Positions 30,361-38,659 of a DNA stretch of 42,433 nucleotides are shown here, piece after piece (the first letter of the stretch is position 1; every line of letters starts with the position of its first letter). The stretch is from Myxococcales bacterium (lineage in GTDB: Bacteria > Myxococcota_A > Polyangia > Palsa-1104), in NCBI GenBank assembly GCA_003170275.1, contig PNAM01000118.1, forward strand, positions 22,003 to 64,435, given 5' to 3'. A program made the position numbers and the translations under genes. A model generated the notes under the pieces. It saw nothing but the letters and a program-made list of their open reading frames with translations. It did no database searches and was not told where the DNA came from.

Positions 30361-31644
30361 ATGAAGCGAGCCAGCGCGGGCCAGCGGTTCGGCAAGTATC
30401 GGTTGCTCGAGCGTCTCGGGCTCGGTGGGACCGCCGAGGTGTGGAAGGCCGAGCTGTCGGGGCCGATGGGCTTTCAGCGAACCGTCGTGCTCAAGCGCCT
30501 CTTGCCCGAGCTGGTCGCCGATCCCGCGTCGGTGTCGCTGCTGGTCGCCGAGGCGAAGCTGTCCGCGCGCTTGCACCATCCGGCGATCGTGCAAGTGCTC
30601 GAGCTCGAGCAGATCGACGGCGAGTGGGTGCTGTCGCTCGAGCACGTCGACGGTGGCGACCTGCGCCGTTTGTTGCGCGCGCAGTCCGAGCTCGGCCCGC
30701 CCGATCCGGGGCTCGGCGCCTACGTGGTGCGCGAGGTCTGTCGCGCGCTCGCCTACGCGCACGCGCTCACCGACGAGAACGGCGTGCCCTCGCGCATCAT
30801 CCACCGCGACGTGAGCCCGTCCAACGTGATGCTCTCGTCGAGCGGCGCGGTGAAGCTGGTCGACTTCGGCCTGGCCAAGGCGCTCGGCGGCGGCGAGGGC
30901 ACGCGCACCGGATCGTTCAAGGGCAACCTCGCGTACATGGCGCCCGAGCAGCTCGCCGGTCAGCCGCTCGACGGGCGCACCGATCTGTACGCCGCCGGCG
31001 TGGTGCTGCACGAGGCGCTCACCGCGCGCCGGCTGTTCAAGGCCAGCGATCTGGGCGGCATGAGCGCGTTGCGATCGATGCGCATCGAGCCGCCGTCGCG
31101 CGCCAACCCGCGCGTGCCGCCCGAGCTCGACGCGCTGTGCGCGCGCGCGCTCGCGTTTGCGCCCGGCGATCGTTACGGGAGCGCCGAGGAGATGGCGGGC
31201 GCGCTCGAGGAGATCGTGCACCGCGTGGGGTTCGGACCGGCCGACCTGGCGAAGCTGGTGCGCGCGCGTCCGATCGTCTCGTCGCCGGCGCCGCTGCCCG
31301 ACGACGCGGCCCGGGTGACGGCGACCCACGGCCCGACGGCGCGGCCGCCGCGCACGCTGCGCTGGATCGCGGCGGGAGTCGGGCTGGCGCTGCTCGCGTC
31401 GTTGGCCTGGTGGATCGCGCAGCCGCCGGTCACGAGCGCGCCCGCGCCGCTGTCGCCGCCGATCGCGCAGCCCATCCCCGTCGCTGCGCCTGCGACACCG
31501 CCGCCGTCACCGCAGCCGGTCGTCGCTGCGCCGGTTCGAGCGCCCATGCGCACGGCAACGCCGCATCACGAGCCGGCCAAGAGCGCGCCCGATCTGGTGA
31601 AGGGAAAGCTGGTCGACCCGTTTGCTCCCAAAAAACAACCGTAG
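30361..31644 (+). CDS. Transmembrane Ser/Thr protein kinase (PknB-type)
   Basis: 427 residues. The kinase domain fills residues 10-290: Gly loop GLGGTAEVWKAE, catalytic K45 in VVLKRLL, HRDVSPSNVML with D150, DFGLAK (168-173), MAPEQLAG and DGRTDLYAAGVVLHE. A Pro-rich region follows, then one membrane helix (RWIAAGVGLALLASLAWWIA, about 340-360) and a Pro/Ala-rich outer segment ending DPFAPKKQP. It would phosphorylate cytosolic Ser/Thr targets. The next gene encodes an FHA-domain sigma-54 activator, an attractive substrate because FHA binds phospho-Thr. Confidence 0.93.
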   Translation: MKRASAGQRFGKYRLLERLGLGGTAEVWKAELSGPMGFQRTVVLKRLLPELVADPASVSLLVAEAKLSARLHHPAIVQVLELEQIDGEWVLSLEHVDGGDLRRLLRAQSELGPPDPGLGAYVVREVCRALAYAHALTDENGVPSRIIHRDVSPSNVMLSSSGAVKLVDFGLAKALGGGEGTRTGSFKGNLAYMAPEQLAGQPLDGRTDLYAAGVVLHEALTARRLFKASDLGGMSALRSMRIEPPSRANPRVPPELDALCARALAFAPGDRYGSAEEMAGALEEIVHRVGFGPADLAKLVRARPIVSSPAPLPDDAARVTATHGPTARPPRTLRWIAAGVGLALLASLAWWIAQPPVTSAPAPLSPPIAQPIPVAAPATPPPSPQPVVAAPVRAPMRTATPHHEPAKSAPDLVKGKLVDPFAPKKQP

Positions 31645-31674
31645 CGTCCGTGCTCAGACGCGCAGCGACTGAGC

Positions 31675-31680
31675 TACACT
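31675..31680 (+). promoter_or_regulatory. -10 box of FHA sigma-54 activator gene
   Basis: TACACT ends seven bases before ATG 31688, which suggests a leaderless transcript independent of the kinase gene. Confidence 0.45.
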
Positions 31681-31687
31681 CCGCGCG

Positions 31688-33022
<1,335 letters not shown>

Positions 33023-33055
33023 CCGGCTCAGCGACCGCGGCGCGCCGGCCAGCTG

Positions 33056-33514
33056 CTACGGGGCGGCGGACTTGTTCGCCGCGCCACCGCTCGGGTCGAG
33101 CGTGCTCTGCTCGGCGCGAAGCTCGGCGAGGATCTGCGCGTAGAGCTTGTCGGCGCTCTCGTTGGCCACCTTGTTCGAGCGCACCGCGCAGTCGAGCTGG
33201 CGCAGCCGCACGCCCAGCTCGGCGACCCCGCCGGAGACGAACGCGCTGGGCGGCGCCAGCCGATACAGCTCGTCGAGCTGCGCGCCGACGTCGTTGCGCT
33301 GGCCGGCCTTGAGCTGCTCGAGGTCGGCGCGCGCGGCCTTGTTCAACCCGGCGATCACCTCCAGCGTGGAGCGCCGGTCGAAGTCGCGGGCGGCCGACGC
33401 CCACTGCGGATCGGCGATCGAGCACAGGCGCGTGTTGCCGCCCGCGACCTCGTTCTTGGCCGACCCGGCGCAACCGGCGGCGAGCAGCAAGGCAGCGATC
33501 AGGTTCCGTCTCAT
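33056..33514 (-). CDS. Predicted small lipoprotein in ECF/S41 operon
   Basis: 152 residues; start preceded by GGAGGAG. Signal RRNLIAALLLAAGC with Cys15. The mature part is helical (KLYAQILAELRAEQSTLD, AARDFDRRSTLEVIAGLNKA) and holds two further Cys residues (about positions 31 and 109) that might form a disulfide. No family was recognised. It is the last gene after ECF sigma, anti-sigma and S41 protease. Confidence 0.7.
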   Translation of the reverse strand: MRRNLIAALLLAAGCAGSAKNEVAGGNTRLCSIADPQWASAARDFDRRSTLEVIAGLNKAARADLEQLKAGQRNDVGAQLDELYRLAPPSAFVSGGVAELGVRLRQLDCAVRSNKVANESADKLYAQILAELRAEQSTLDPSGGAANKSAAP

Positions 33515-33538
33515 GAGCTCCTCCGTTTCGATGATTCG

Positions 33539-34705
33539 TTATTTGAGCAGCGCCAACGCGGCGCGTAGCTGGGCATCGGCGGCCAGGCGGGCAGTGGGCT
33601 CGAGGGTCCGCTGCACGCGATCGATCAGCTTCTCGTCGAGGTCGACCGGCACCTCGGGCTCGAGTCCCTTGCCGTCGGGCGCGAGCCCCTTGGGCGTCTT
33701 GAAGGTACCGACGGTGTACTTGATCGCGTAGCCGTTGGGCAGGTCGGCGACCTTCTGCACGTTCCACTTGCCGAGTGTCTTGGAGCCGACCAGCCGCGCG
33801 CCGATGGTGTCGCGCAGCGCGCCGGCGAAGATCTCCGCGCCCGAGGCGGTGTCGCCGTTGACCAGCACCGCCACCGGCACGCCGCGCAGCACCGGCTCGC
33901 CCTCGGTGCGCACCGGCACCTCGCGGTTGCCGCGCCGCACCTCGGTCACCACCGACGCGCCCTTGGGCAACAGCAGCGCCGCCGACTCGACCATCTTGTC
34001 GAACAGCCCGCCCTGGTTCTGGCGCAGATCGATCACCAGGCCCTTGGGGCTCTTCGCCGCCACCCGCTGCAGCGCCGCGCGCAACAGGCCCGGCGTCTTC
34101 TCGTTGAAGGTGCGCACCCACACCACCGTCACGCCGCTCGGCAAGGACAGGTCGCTCACCGAGACGATCCCGATCGCCGCGCGGATCACGGTCTTGGTGA
34201 TCACCTGCGTCTCGCGCAGGATGGTCAGCGTGATCGGCGTGTTGGCCTTGCCGCGGATGCTGTACATCGCGGTGTCATCGCCCTTTTCCTTCACCGCGCG
34301 GCCGTCGATCTTGATGATGCGATCGCCGGCCAGGATGCCGGCCTTGTCGGCGGGCGAGCCGGGGATGGGCGCGATCACCGTGATGTAGCTGCGCTCGGTG
34401 TCGATCTCGATGCCAATGCCGACGAACATCCCGGCGAGCTCCTCGTGCATCATGCTCAGCGACGAGGGCGAGAGCAGCGAGTCCCACTTGCGCCCCGACG
34501 CGGCGAGCATGCCGGCGACCGCGCCGCGGTACAGATCGTCCTCGGTGACCGACTCGTCGACGTACTCGCGCTGGAGGAGCGCCTTGGCTTCGCGGAAGGC
34601 CTTTTCGGCGTCGGCGAAGTTTTCGCGCGGCAGGGCGCCGGGCTCGCCCGCGTACAGCGGCGATGCGACGGAGAGAAGGACGAGCGCGGTGACGATCCTG
34701 CACAT
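33539..34705 (-). CDS. S41-family PDZ-containing C-terminal processing protease
   Basis: 388 residues. Signal peptide RIVTALVLLSVASPLYA, a helical N-terminal region, a PDZ domain (about 92-165, with VIAPIPGSPADKAGILAGDR), then the tail-specific protease core: catalytic S288 in VNGDTASGAEIFAGAL and K313 in VGSKTLGKWNVQ, the Ser-Lys dyad of CtpA/Prc proteases. It acts in the periplasm on the C-termini of envelope proteins. It follows the anti-sigma gene by 10 bases with AGGAG upstream, so a role in the envelope response governed by the ECF factor is likely. Confidence 0.92.
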   Translation of the reverse strand: MCRIVTALVLLSVASPLYAGEPGALPRENFADAEKAFREAKALLQREYVDESVTEDDLYRGAVAGMLAASGRKWDSLLSPSSLSMMHEELAGMFVGIGIEIDTERSYITVIAPIPGSPADKAGILAGDRIIKIDGRAVKEKGDDTAMYSIRGKANTPITLTILRETQVITKTVIRAAIGIVSVSDLSLPSGVTVVWVRTFNEKTPGLLRAALQRVAAKSPKGLVIDLRQNQGGLFDKMVESAALLLPKGASVVTEVRRGNREVPVRTEGEPVLRGVPVAVLVNGDTASGAEIFAGALRDTIGARLVGSKTLGKWNVQKVADLPNGYAIKYTVGTFKTPKGLAPDGKGLEPEVPVDLDEKLIDRVQRTLEPTARLAADAQLRAALALLK

Positions 34706-34715
34706 GTTCGTTCTC

Positions 34716-35105
34716 CTAGAGGAAGCGCAGCTGCGCGGACGCAGTCATCGGCCGGGCGCTGTCGACCGGCTCGTTGTTGACGGGAAGCGACGGCACCGGC
34801 GCTTCCACCGGCGGCGTCCGCGTGTAGAGGCCGACCAGCGTCACCGCCACCAGCGTCGCGGCCACGGCACCCCACACGCGCCAGCTGCGCCGCGGTCGTG
34901 CGAACTCGGTGCTCACGTCGGCGCGCAGGCGCGCGCGCAACAGCGCCGACGGCTGTGGCTGGGCGGCGTCGCCCCGCTCGATCGCGCGCTTGACCTCGAG
35001 GTACGCCTGCAGGCAGCGCGGGCAGCTCTGCAGGTGCGCCTCGACGGCCGCGCGCGGCTCGTCGCCGAGCGTGCCGAAGTGAAACGGAATCAGATCGCCT
35101 TCCAT
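34716..35105 (-). CDS. Membrane-bound zinc-finger anti-sigma factor
   Basis: 129 residues from ATG 35105, overlapping the sigma gene stop as TAATG. The ZAS motif H-x3-C-x2-C is present as HLQSCPRC near residues 24-31. A single membrane helix (WRVWGAVAATLVAVTLVGLY, about 75-95) separates the cytosolic sigma-binding part from a short periplasmic tail. It should sequester the preceding ECF sigma factor until an envelope signal; proteolysis or redox control of the Cys pair are both possible. Confidence 0.87.
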   Translation of the reverse strand: MEGDLIPFHFGTLGDEPRAAVEAHLQSCPRCLQAYLEVKRAIERGDAAQPQPSALLRARLRADVSTEFARPRRSWRVWGAVAATLVAVTLVGLYTRTPPVEAPVPSLPVNNEPVDSARPMTASAQLRFL

Positions 35106-35641
35106 TAGCGTGCAGTCCACGGGCGAAGATCCTTTCTGAGCTGGTGAACCATCTCGTGCATGCGCGACTTGACGGTGCCGAGCGGCACCTCGAGAACCGC
35201 GGCCATCTCCTCGTAGGACATGCCGGAGGCGCGCAGGTGGAAGATCTCGGACAACGGATTGGGTAGCTCGCCGACCGCTTTTTCGAGCGCGTGCGCGGTG
35301 GCGCGATCCTCGAGCTGGCGCTCGGGCGTCGCGCTGGGCCGCGCGCTCGAGTCGACGAGCTGCAGGCGCGCGCGCTCGCCGCGCTGCCGCGAGCGGAGCT
35401 TGTTGAGGCACAGGTTGCGCGCGGTCTGATATACCCAGCCGCGAAAGCGCGAGAGGTCGGCGTCCTTGTTGCGCAGCACCATCATGAAGGCCTCGTGAAA
35501 CACGTCCTCCGCTTCCGCGGCGTCGTGAAGGTACGAGCGGATGAACCCGAACAGCGGCCGCTCGTACCGCGCATACAGATCATCAAAGGCGCTGAGGTCA
35601 CCGCCCTTGAGGCGCCGGCAGAGGGCGTCGTCCGTCTCCAT
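35105..35641 (-). CDS. ECF (RpoE-like) RNA polymerase sigma factor
   Basis: 178 residues from ATG 35641. Region 2 reads LYARYERPLFGFIRSYL, AEDVFHEAFMMVLR and FRGWVYQTARNLCLNKLR; region 4 reads LPNPLSEIFHLRASGMSYEE and VPLGTVKSRMHEMVHQL. These are clear extracytoplasmic-function sigma hallmarks with no region 1.1 or 3. It directs RNA polymerase to stress promoters, probably including its own, and is held by the membrane anti-sigma encoded next. Signal and regulon are unknown. Confidence 0.95.
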   Translation of the reverse strand: METDDALCRRLKGGDLSAFDDLYARYERPLFGFIRSYLHDAAEAEDVFHEAFMMVLRNKDADLSRFRGWVYQTARNLCLNKLRSRQRGERARLQLVDSSARPSATPERQLEDRATAHALEKAVGELPNPLSEIFHLRASGMSYEEMAAVLEVPLGTVKSRMHEMVHQLRKDLRPWTAR

Positions 35642-35652
35642 GCGCGTACCCC

Positions 35653-35680
35653 TAGAACACCGCACCCCCCGAAATGTTCG
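35653..35680 (-). promoter_or_regulatory. Candidate ECF autoregulated promoter
   Basis: On the minus strand CGAAC (35680-35676) and GTGTTCTA (35660-35653) are separated by 15 bases, resembling the AAC-type -35 and short -10 of ECF promoters. The start codon is 12 bases past the -10. Confidence 0.35.
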
Positions 35681-35748
35681 CAAGGAAATCACACTTACGA
35701 CCCCGGGGTCCTTCTCCTGGGTCACAAGTGCCGAGGATCGCTGCGCTT

Positions 35749-36021
35749 CTAAAGCGATTCCACCGGCGCCACATATCGATCGTCCACGTAACACCACCAC
35801 CAGTCCTCGCCCGGCTGGAACGAGCGCATGATCGCGTGCTTGGTCGCGTGAAAATGTCCCGTCGCGTGCTTGCCCTGCGACGAATCGCAGCACCCGACGT
35901 GCCCGCAGCACATGCACTCGCGCAGGTGCACCCACTTCATGCCCTTCTCCAAGCACTCCTTGCAGCCCTTGCCGCTCGGCGTCACCTTGCGGACCTGATC
36001 GATATGCGCGCAGCTGTCCAT
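35749..36021 (-). CDS. UBP-type zinc-finger protein
   Basis: 90 residues from ATG 36021, with GGAGGG immediately upstream. The whole protein is a ZnF-UBP domain: CKECLEKGMKWVHLRECMCC supplies Cys ligands, GHVGCCDSSQGKHATGHFHA supplies further Cys/His, and WWWCYVDDRY closes the fold. In eukaryotes the domain binds the ubiquitin C-terminus; bacterial single-domain forms are widespread, with unknown roles. A bacterial partner such as a free C-terminal Gly-Gly protein is speculative. It is divergent from the TRAP binding-protein gene. Confidence 0.9.
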   Translation of the reverse strand: MDSCAHIDQVRKVTPSGKGCKECLEKGMKWVHLRECMCCGHVGCCDSSQGKHATGHFHATKHAIMRSFQPGEDWWWCYVDDRYVAPVESL

Positions 36022-36038
36022 GATCCCTCCAGGCAATG

Positions 36039-36048
36039 ATGGTACGCT
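36039..36048. promoter_or_regulatory. Overlapping divergent -10 boxes (TRAP and UBP genes)
   Basis: Minus-strand TACCAT (36044-36039) and plus-strand TACGCT (36043-36048) share the central TA. The plus box ends eight bases before GTG 36057; the minus box is 17 bases from ATG 36021. Confidence 0.4.
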
Positions 36049-36056
36049 CGATCGTC

Positions 36057-37061
36057 GTGCGATCCAGCCTGGCCATCTGCGCGCTGCTGCTCGGCGGCGC
36101 GAGCTCGACGGCCCACGCGGAGCCGCGTGTGTTGCGCCTGGCCACGCCCGCGCCCGACGGGACCGCGTGGGCGCGCGAGCTCAACACGTTCGCGCGCGAG
36201 GTCGAGGCGGGGACCGGCAAGCAGCTGCGCATCAAGTGGTACTTCGGCGGGATCGCGGGCGACGAGGTGGAGATGGCCGAGCGCGTGCGGCGCGGGCAGC
36301 TCGACGGCGTCGCGTCGGGCGGGCCCATGTGCGAGCGGTTGGCGCCGTCGCTGCGGGTGCTGCGCGTGCTGGGCGTGGCGACCGGTCACGCCGAGGCGGC
36401 GCACGTGATCGGCAGCCTGCGCGCGACCCTCGACGACGAGCTCGGCAAGCACGGCTTCGTCTACCTGGCGGTGTCGCCGCTCGGGCCGCACATCCTGTTC
36501 TCGCGCACGGCCATCCGCAGCCTGAGCGATCTGCGCCACGGCTTCTTCTGGGTGTGGGATCAGGACGACGTGCTGCTCACCGAGCTCAAGGAGTTCGGCG
36601 TGAACGTGGTGCCGCTGACGCTCGACAAGGCCGGGCGCGCGTACGAGAACGGGCAGATCGATGGGTTCGTCGCGCCGGCCAGCGTGGCGCTGGCGTTCCA
36701 GTGGTCGGCGCAGGCGCGCTTCGTCACCGATCTGCGAATGGACATGATCTCGGGCTGCGTGCTGATCGCCAACCGCGCGTTCGACTCGCTGCCGGTCGAT
36801 GCGCGCAGCGTGATGCGCGCGGCGGCCGCCAAGCTGCAAGCGCGCTTCGAGGACCTGGGCGTGACGCAGGACAAGCAGCTGCTCGGCGGCCTGTTCGCCA
36901 AGCAGGGGGTCAAGACCGTCGAGGTCTCGGAGACCTTCGCCTCCGAATTCTTCGCCGAAGCGCGCGCGGTCCGCGACCGGCTCGGCGCCAAGCTGATCGC
37001 GCCCGAGATCCTCGCGCACGCGCTAGGGCTCCTAGCCGACTATCGCGCCACGAACCGATAG
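36057..37061 (+). CDS. Orphan TRAP transporter substrate-binding protein (DctP family)
   Basis: 334 residues from GTG 36057, chosen because it follows a -10 box by eight bases and gives a compact signal peptide (RSSLAICALLLGGASSTAHA); ATG 36036/36039 are alternatives. The DctP fold is shown by LRLATPAPDGTAWARELNTF, GQLDGVASGGP and DKAGRAYENGQIDGFVAP. The site of the usual carboxylate-binding Arg (KIRV) reads FFWVWDQDD, so the ligand may not be a simple organic acid. No DctQ or DctM permease lies next to it. It would bind a solute in the periplasm and work with a membrane component encoded elsewhere. Confidence 0.85.
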   Translation: MRSSLAICALLLGGASSTAHAEPRVLRLATPAPDGTAWARELNTFAREVEAGTGKQLRIKWYFGGIAGDEVEMAERVRRGQLDGVASGGPMCERLAPSLRVLRVLGVATGHAEAAHVIGSLRATLDDELGKHGFVYLAVSPLGPHILFSRTAIRSLSDLRHGFFWVWDQDDVLLTELKEFGVNVVPLTLDKAGRAYENGQIDGFVAPASVALAFQWSAQARFVTDLRMDMISGCVLIANRAFDSLPVDARSVMRAAAAKLQARFEDLGVTQDKQLLGGLFAKQGVKTVEVSETFASEFFAEARAVRDRLGAKLIAPEILAHALGLLADYRATNR

Positions 37062-37074
37062 GGGACGGTCTTAA
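37062..37074 (+). repeat. Gene-end repeat, GGGACGGTCTTAA
   Basis: It overlaps the last base of the TRAP gene's stop codon. The larger AGGGGAC...GTTCCCT (37060-37079 region) can form an imperfect hairpin between convergent genes. It matches 27517-27529 exactly in reverse orientation. Confidence 0.5.
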
Positions 37075-37083
37075 GTTCCCTCG

Positions 37084-37767
37084 TCAGGGGGGGGCGACGG
37101 AGAACTTGTGGCGGACGTCTTTGCCTTTGACCAGGTAGATCACCATTTCGGCGATGTTGGTCGAGTGGTCGGCGATGCGCTCGAGGTGCTTGGCGATGAA
37201 CAGGAGGCCGATCGCGCGATCGATGTCCCCGGGATCGTGCTTCATGCGCGCCAGCAAGGTGGCGAACACGTCGCGGAACGCGGCGTCGATCAGATCGTCG
37301 CGCGCCAGGATCTGCTCGGCGCTGTCTGCGTCGCCGCGCACGAACGCGTCGAGCGAATCCTTGAGCATCGCCTCCGCGTTGGCCGCCATGCCGCTCAGAT
37401 CGATCGGCGGGTTGAGCTTGGGTGAGGCCGCCAGCACCGCGGCGCGCTTGGCGATGTTGACCGCCAGATCGCCGATGCGCTCCAGGTCGGTGATGATCTT
37501 CAGCGCGGCGACCAGGAAGCGCACGTCCGACGCCACCGGCTGGCGCAGCACGATCATCTTGATGCACAGCTCGTCGCACTCCATCTCGAGCAGGTTCACC
37601 GGACGGTCGGAGTCGGCCAGCTTCTTCGAGGTCGCCATGTCCTGCTCGGCGAGCGCGCGCATCGACGAGGCGATGTGCTCCTCCACCATACCGGCCATCA
37701 ACAGGATGCGCGCGCGCAGCGTCGCCAGGTCGCGGTCGAACTGCCTGACGATGTGATCGTGCGACAC
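37084..37767 (-). CDS. phoU: PhoU phosphate-signalling protein, copy 1
   Basis: 227 residues from GTG 37767, aligned with copy 3 (MSHDHIVRQFDRDLATL versus MTHDHILKQFDRDLATL). Two PhoU three-helix repeats are present with metal-binding acidic motifs: ITDLERIGDLAVNIAKR and IAKHLERIADHSTNIAEMVI. PhoU links the Pst transporter to PhoR and restrains phosphate uptake and the Pho response. TACGCT ends six bases before the start, giving a leaderless unit. It is a close paralogue of the phoU at 40795-41481 (roughly 70 % identity by eye) and lies divergent from phoB. Confidence 0.93.
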   Translation of the reverse strand: MSHDHIVRQFDRDLATLRARILLMAGMVEEHIASSMRALAEQDMATSKKLADSDRPVNLLEMECDELCIKMIVLRQPVASDVRFLVAALKIITDLERIGDLAVNIAKRAAVLAASPKLNPPIDLSGMAANAEAMLKDSLDAFVRGDADSAEQILARDDLIDAAFRDVFATLLARMKHDPGDIDRAIGLLFIAKHLERIADHSTNIAEMVIYLVKGKDVRHKFSVAPP

Positions 37768-37773
37768 GGTGCC

Positions 37774-37779
37774 AGCGTA
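37774..37779 (-). promoter_or_regulatory. -10 box of phoU copy 1
   Basis: Minus-strand TACGCT ends six bases before GTG 37767. Confidence 0.4.
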
Positions 37780-37795
37780 GCGCCACTCGCCGGTG

Positions 37796-37835
37796 CTGTC
37801 ACGGAACTGGGACCGAGATTTCGCGGAATTGTCAC
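37796..37835 (+). promoter_or_regulatory. Tandem PhoB half-sites upstream of phoB
   Basis: CTGTCAC, CTGGGAC, ATTTCGC and TTGTCAC start at 37796, 37807, 37818 and 37829, exactly 11 bases apart, the period of Pho boxes (CTGTCAT-N4-CTGTCAY). The outer two match best; the inner two are weak. A -10-like TAGTGT (37857-37862) follows 21 bases after the last site. This suggests autoregulation of phoB. Confidence 0.6.
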
Positions 37836-37869
37836 ACGCGCGGCCGCGGACATGACTAGTGTAGGAGGC

Positions 37870-37893
37870 ATGAGCGAGCGGCGACATGACTGA
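37870..37893 (+). other. Seven-codon mini-ORF overlapping phoB start
   Basis: ATG 37870 opens MSERRHD and stops at 37893, overlapping the phoB start (37886) in another frame. GTAGGAGG precedes it, and it starts seven bases after the TAGTGT box. It may be a translational coupling leader or merely the ribosome-landing site for phoB. Confidence 0.25.
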
Positions 37894-38596
37894 CTCACGC
37901 GGACTCGTTCTGATCGTCGATGACGAGCGGGACCTGCGGACGCTGCTCGATTTCAACCTGCGCCAGGCGGGTTACGACACCGCGCAGGCCGCCACCGGCG
38001 CCGAGGCGCTGGCCCGGGCGCGCGCGGTTCAGCCGATGGTGATCATCCTCGATCTCAACCTGCCCGACGTCTCCGGCACCGACGTGTGTCGGCTCCTCAA
38101 GGGCGATCCGCAGACCCAGGGGATCCCGATCCTCATGCTCACCGCGCGCGGCTCCGAGACCGACCGCATCCACGGGCTCGAGCTGGGCGCCGATGACTAC
38201 GTGGCCAAGCCGTTCAGCGTTCGCGAGGTGATGCTGCGGGTCGAGGCGGTGGCGAGGCGTCGCGCGACGCCCGATCAGCCGGCCAATCGCGAGGCGCGCG
38301 TTCTTCGGGCCGGCGCGATCGAGCTGGACGTGGACGCGCACCTGGTCTTCGTCGAGGGGCAGGAGCTCCCGCTCACCTTGCAGGAGTTCCGCCTGCTCGC
38401 CTATCTGGTGCAAGGCAAGGGGCGCGTGCGCACGCGTGACGAGCTGCTCGCCGACGTGTGGAACACCTCGCCCGAGCTCGAGACCCGCACCGTCGACACG
38501 CACGTCAAGCGGCTGCGCGACAAGCTGGGCACCGCCGGTGAGATCATCGAGACGGTGCGCGGCCTCGGTTACCGCATTCGCCAGCCCAACGAATAA
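37886..38596 (+). CDS. phoB: PhoB-type response regulator (OmpR family)
   Basis: 236 residues. Receiver domain with acidic pair D12/D13 (LIVDDERDL), phospho-acceptor D56 in ILDLNLPDVSG and K108 in DDYVAKPFS; C-terminal winged helix with LTLQEFRLLAYLVQGKGRVR and RTVDTHVKRLRDKLG, ending RGLGYRIRQ. It sits among phoU, pst and a phosphate porin, with PhoB half-sites upstream, so PhoB is the natural assignment over other OmpR-family members. It would activate phosphate-starvation genes. No phoR kinase is adjacent; the kinase must be elsewhere. Confidence 0.9.
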   Translation: MTDSRGLVLIVDDERDLRTLLDFNLRQAGYDTAQAATGAEALARARAVQPMVIILDLNLPDVSGTDVCRLLKGDPQTQGIPILMLTARGSETDRIHGLELGADDYVAKPFSVREVMLRVEAVARRRATPDQPANREARVLRAGAIELDVDAHLVFVEGQELPLTLQEFRLLAYLVQGKGRVRTRDELLADVWNTSPELETRTVDTHVKRLRDKLGTAGEIIETVRGLGYRIRQPNE

Positions 38597-38641
38597 AGTT
38601 CACAGAATTGTCACATTTCCGCCGCGATAGTGCCATACGCG
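38597..38641 (+). promoter_or_regulatory. Pho box and -10 of phosphate porin gene
   Basis: AGTTCAC and TTGTCAC (38608-38614) are 11 bases apart and begin immediately after the phoB stop. TACGCG (38636-38641) lies 21 bases after the box, the same spacing as upstream of phoB. Confidence 0.55.
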
Positions 38642-38659
38642 CGTGGTTAGCTCCCGCCT

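Noticed and set aside
35699..35710. Perfect palindrome GACCCCGGGGTC between the UBP and ECF genes.
   Set aside because: A loopless GC palindrome with no T-run; it lies upstream of the putative ECF promoter and might be an operator, but there is nothing to support one.
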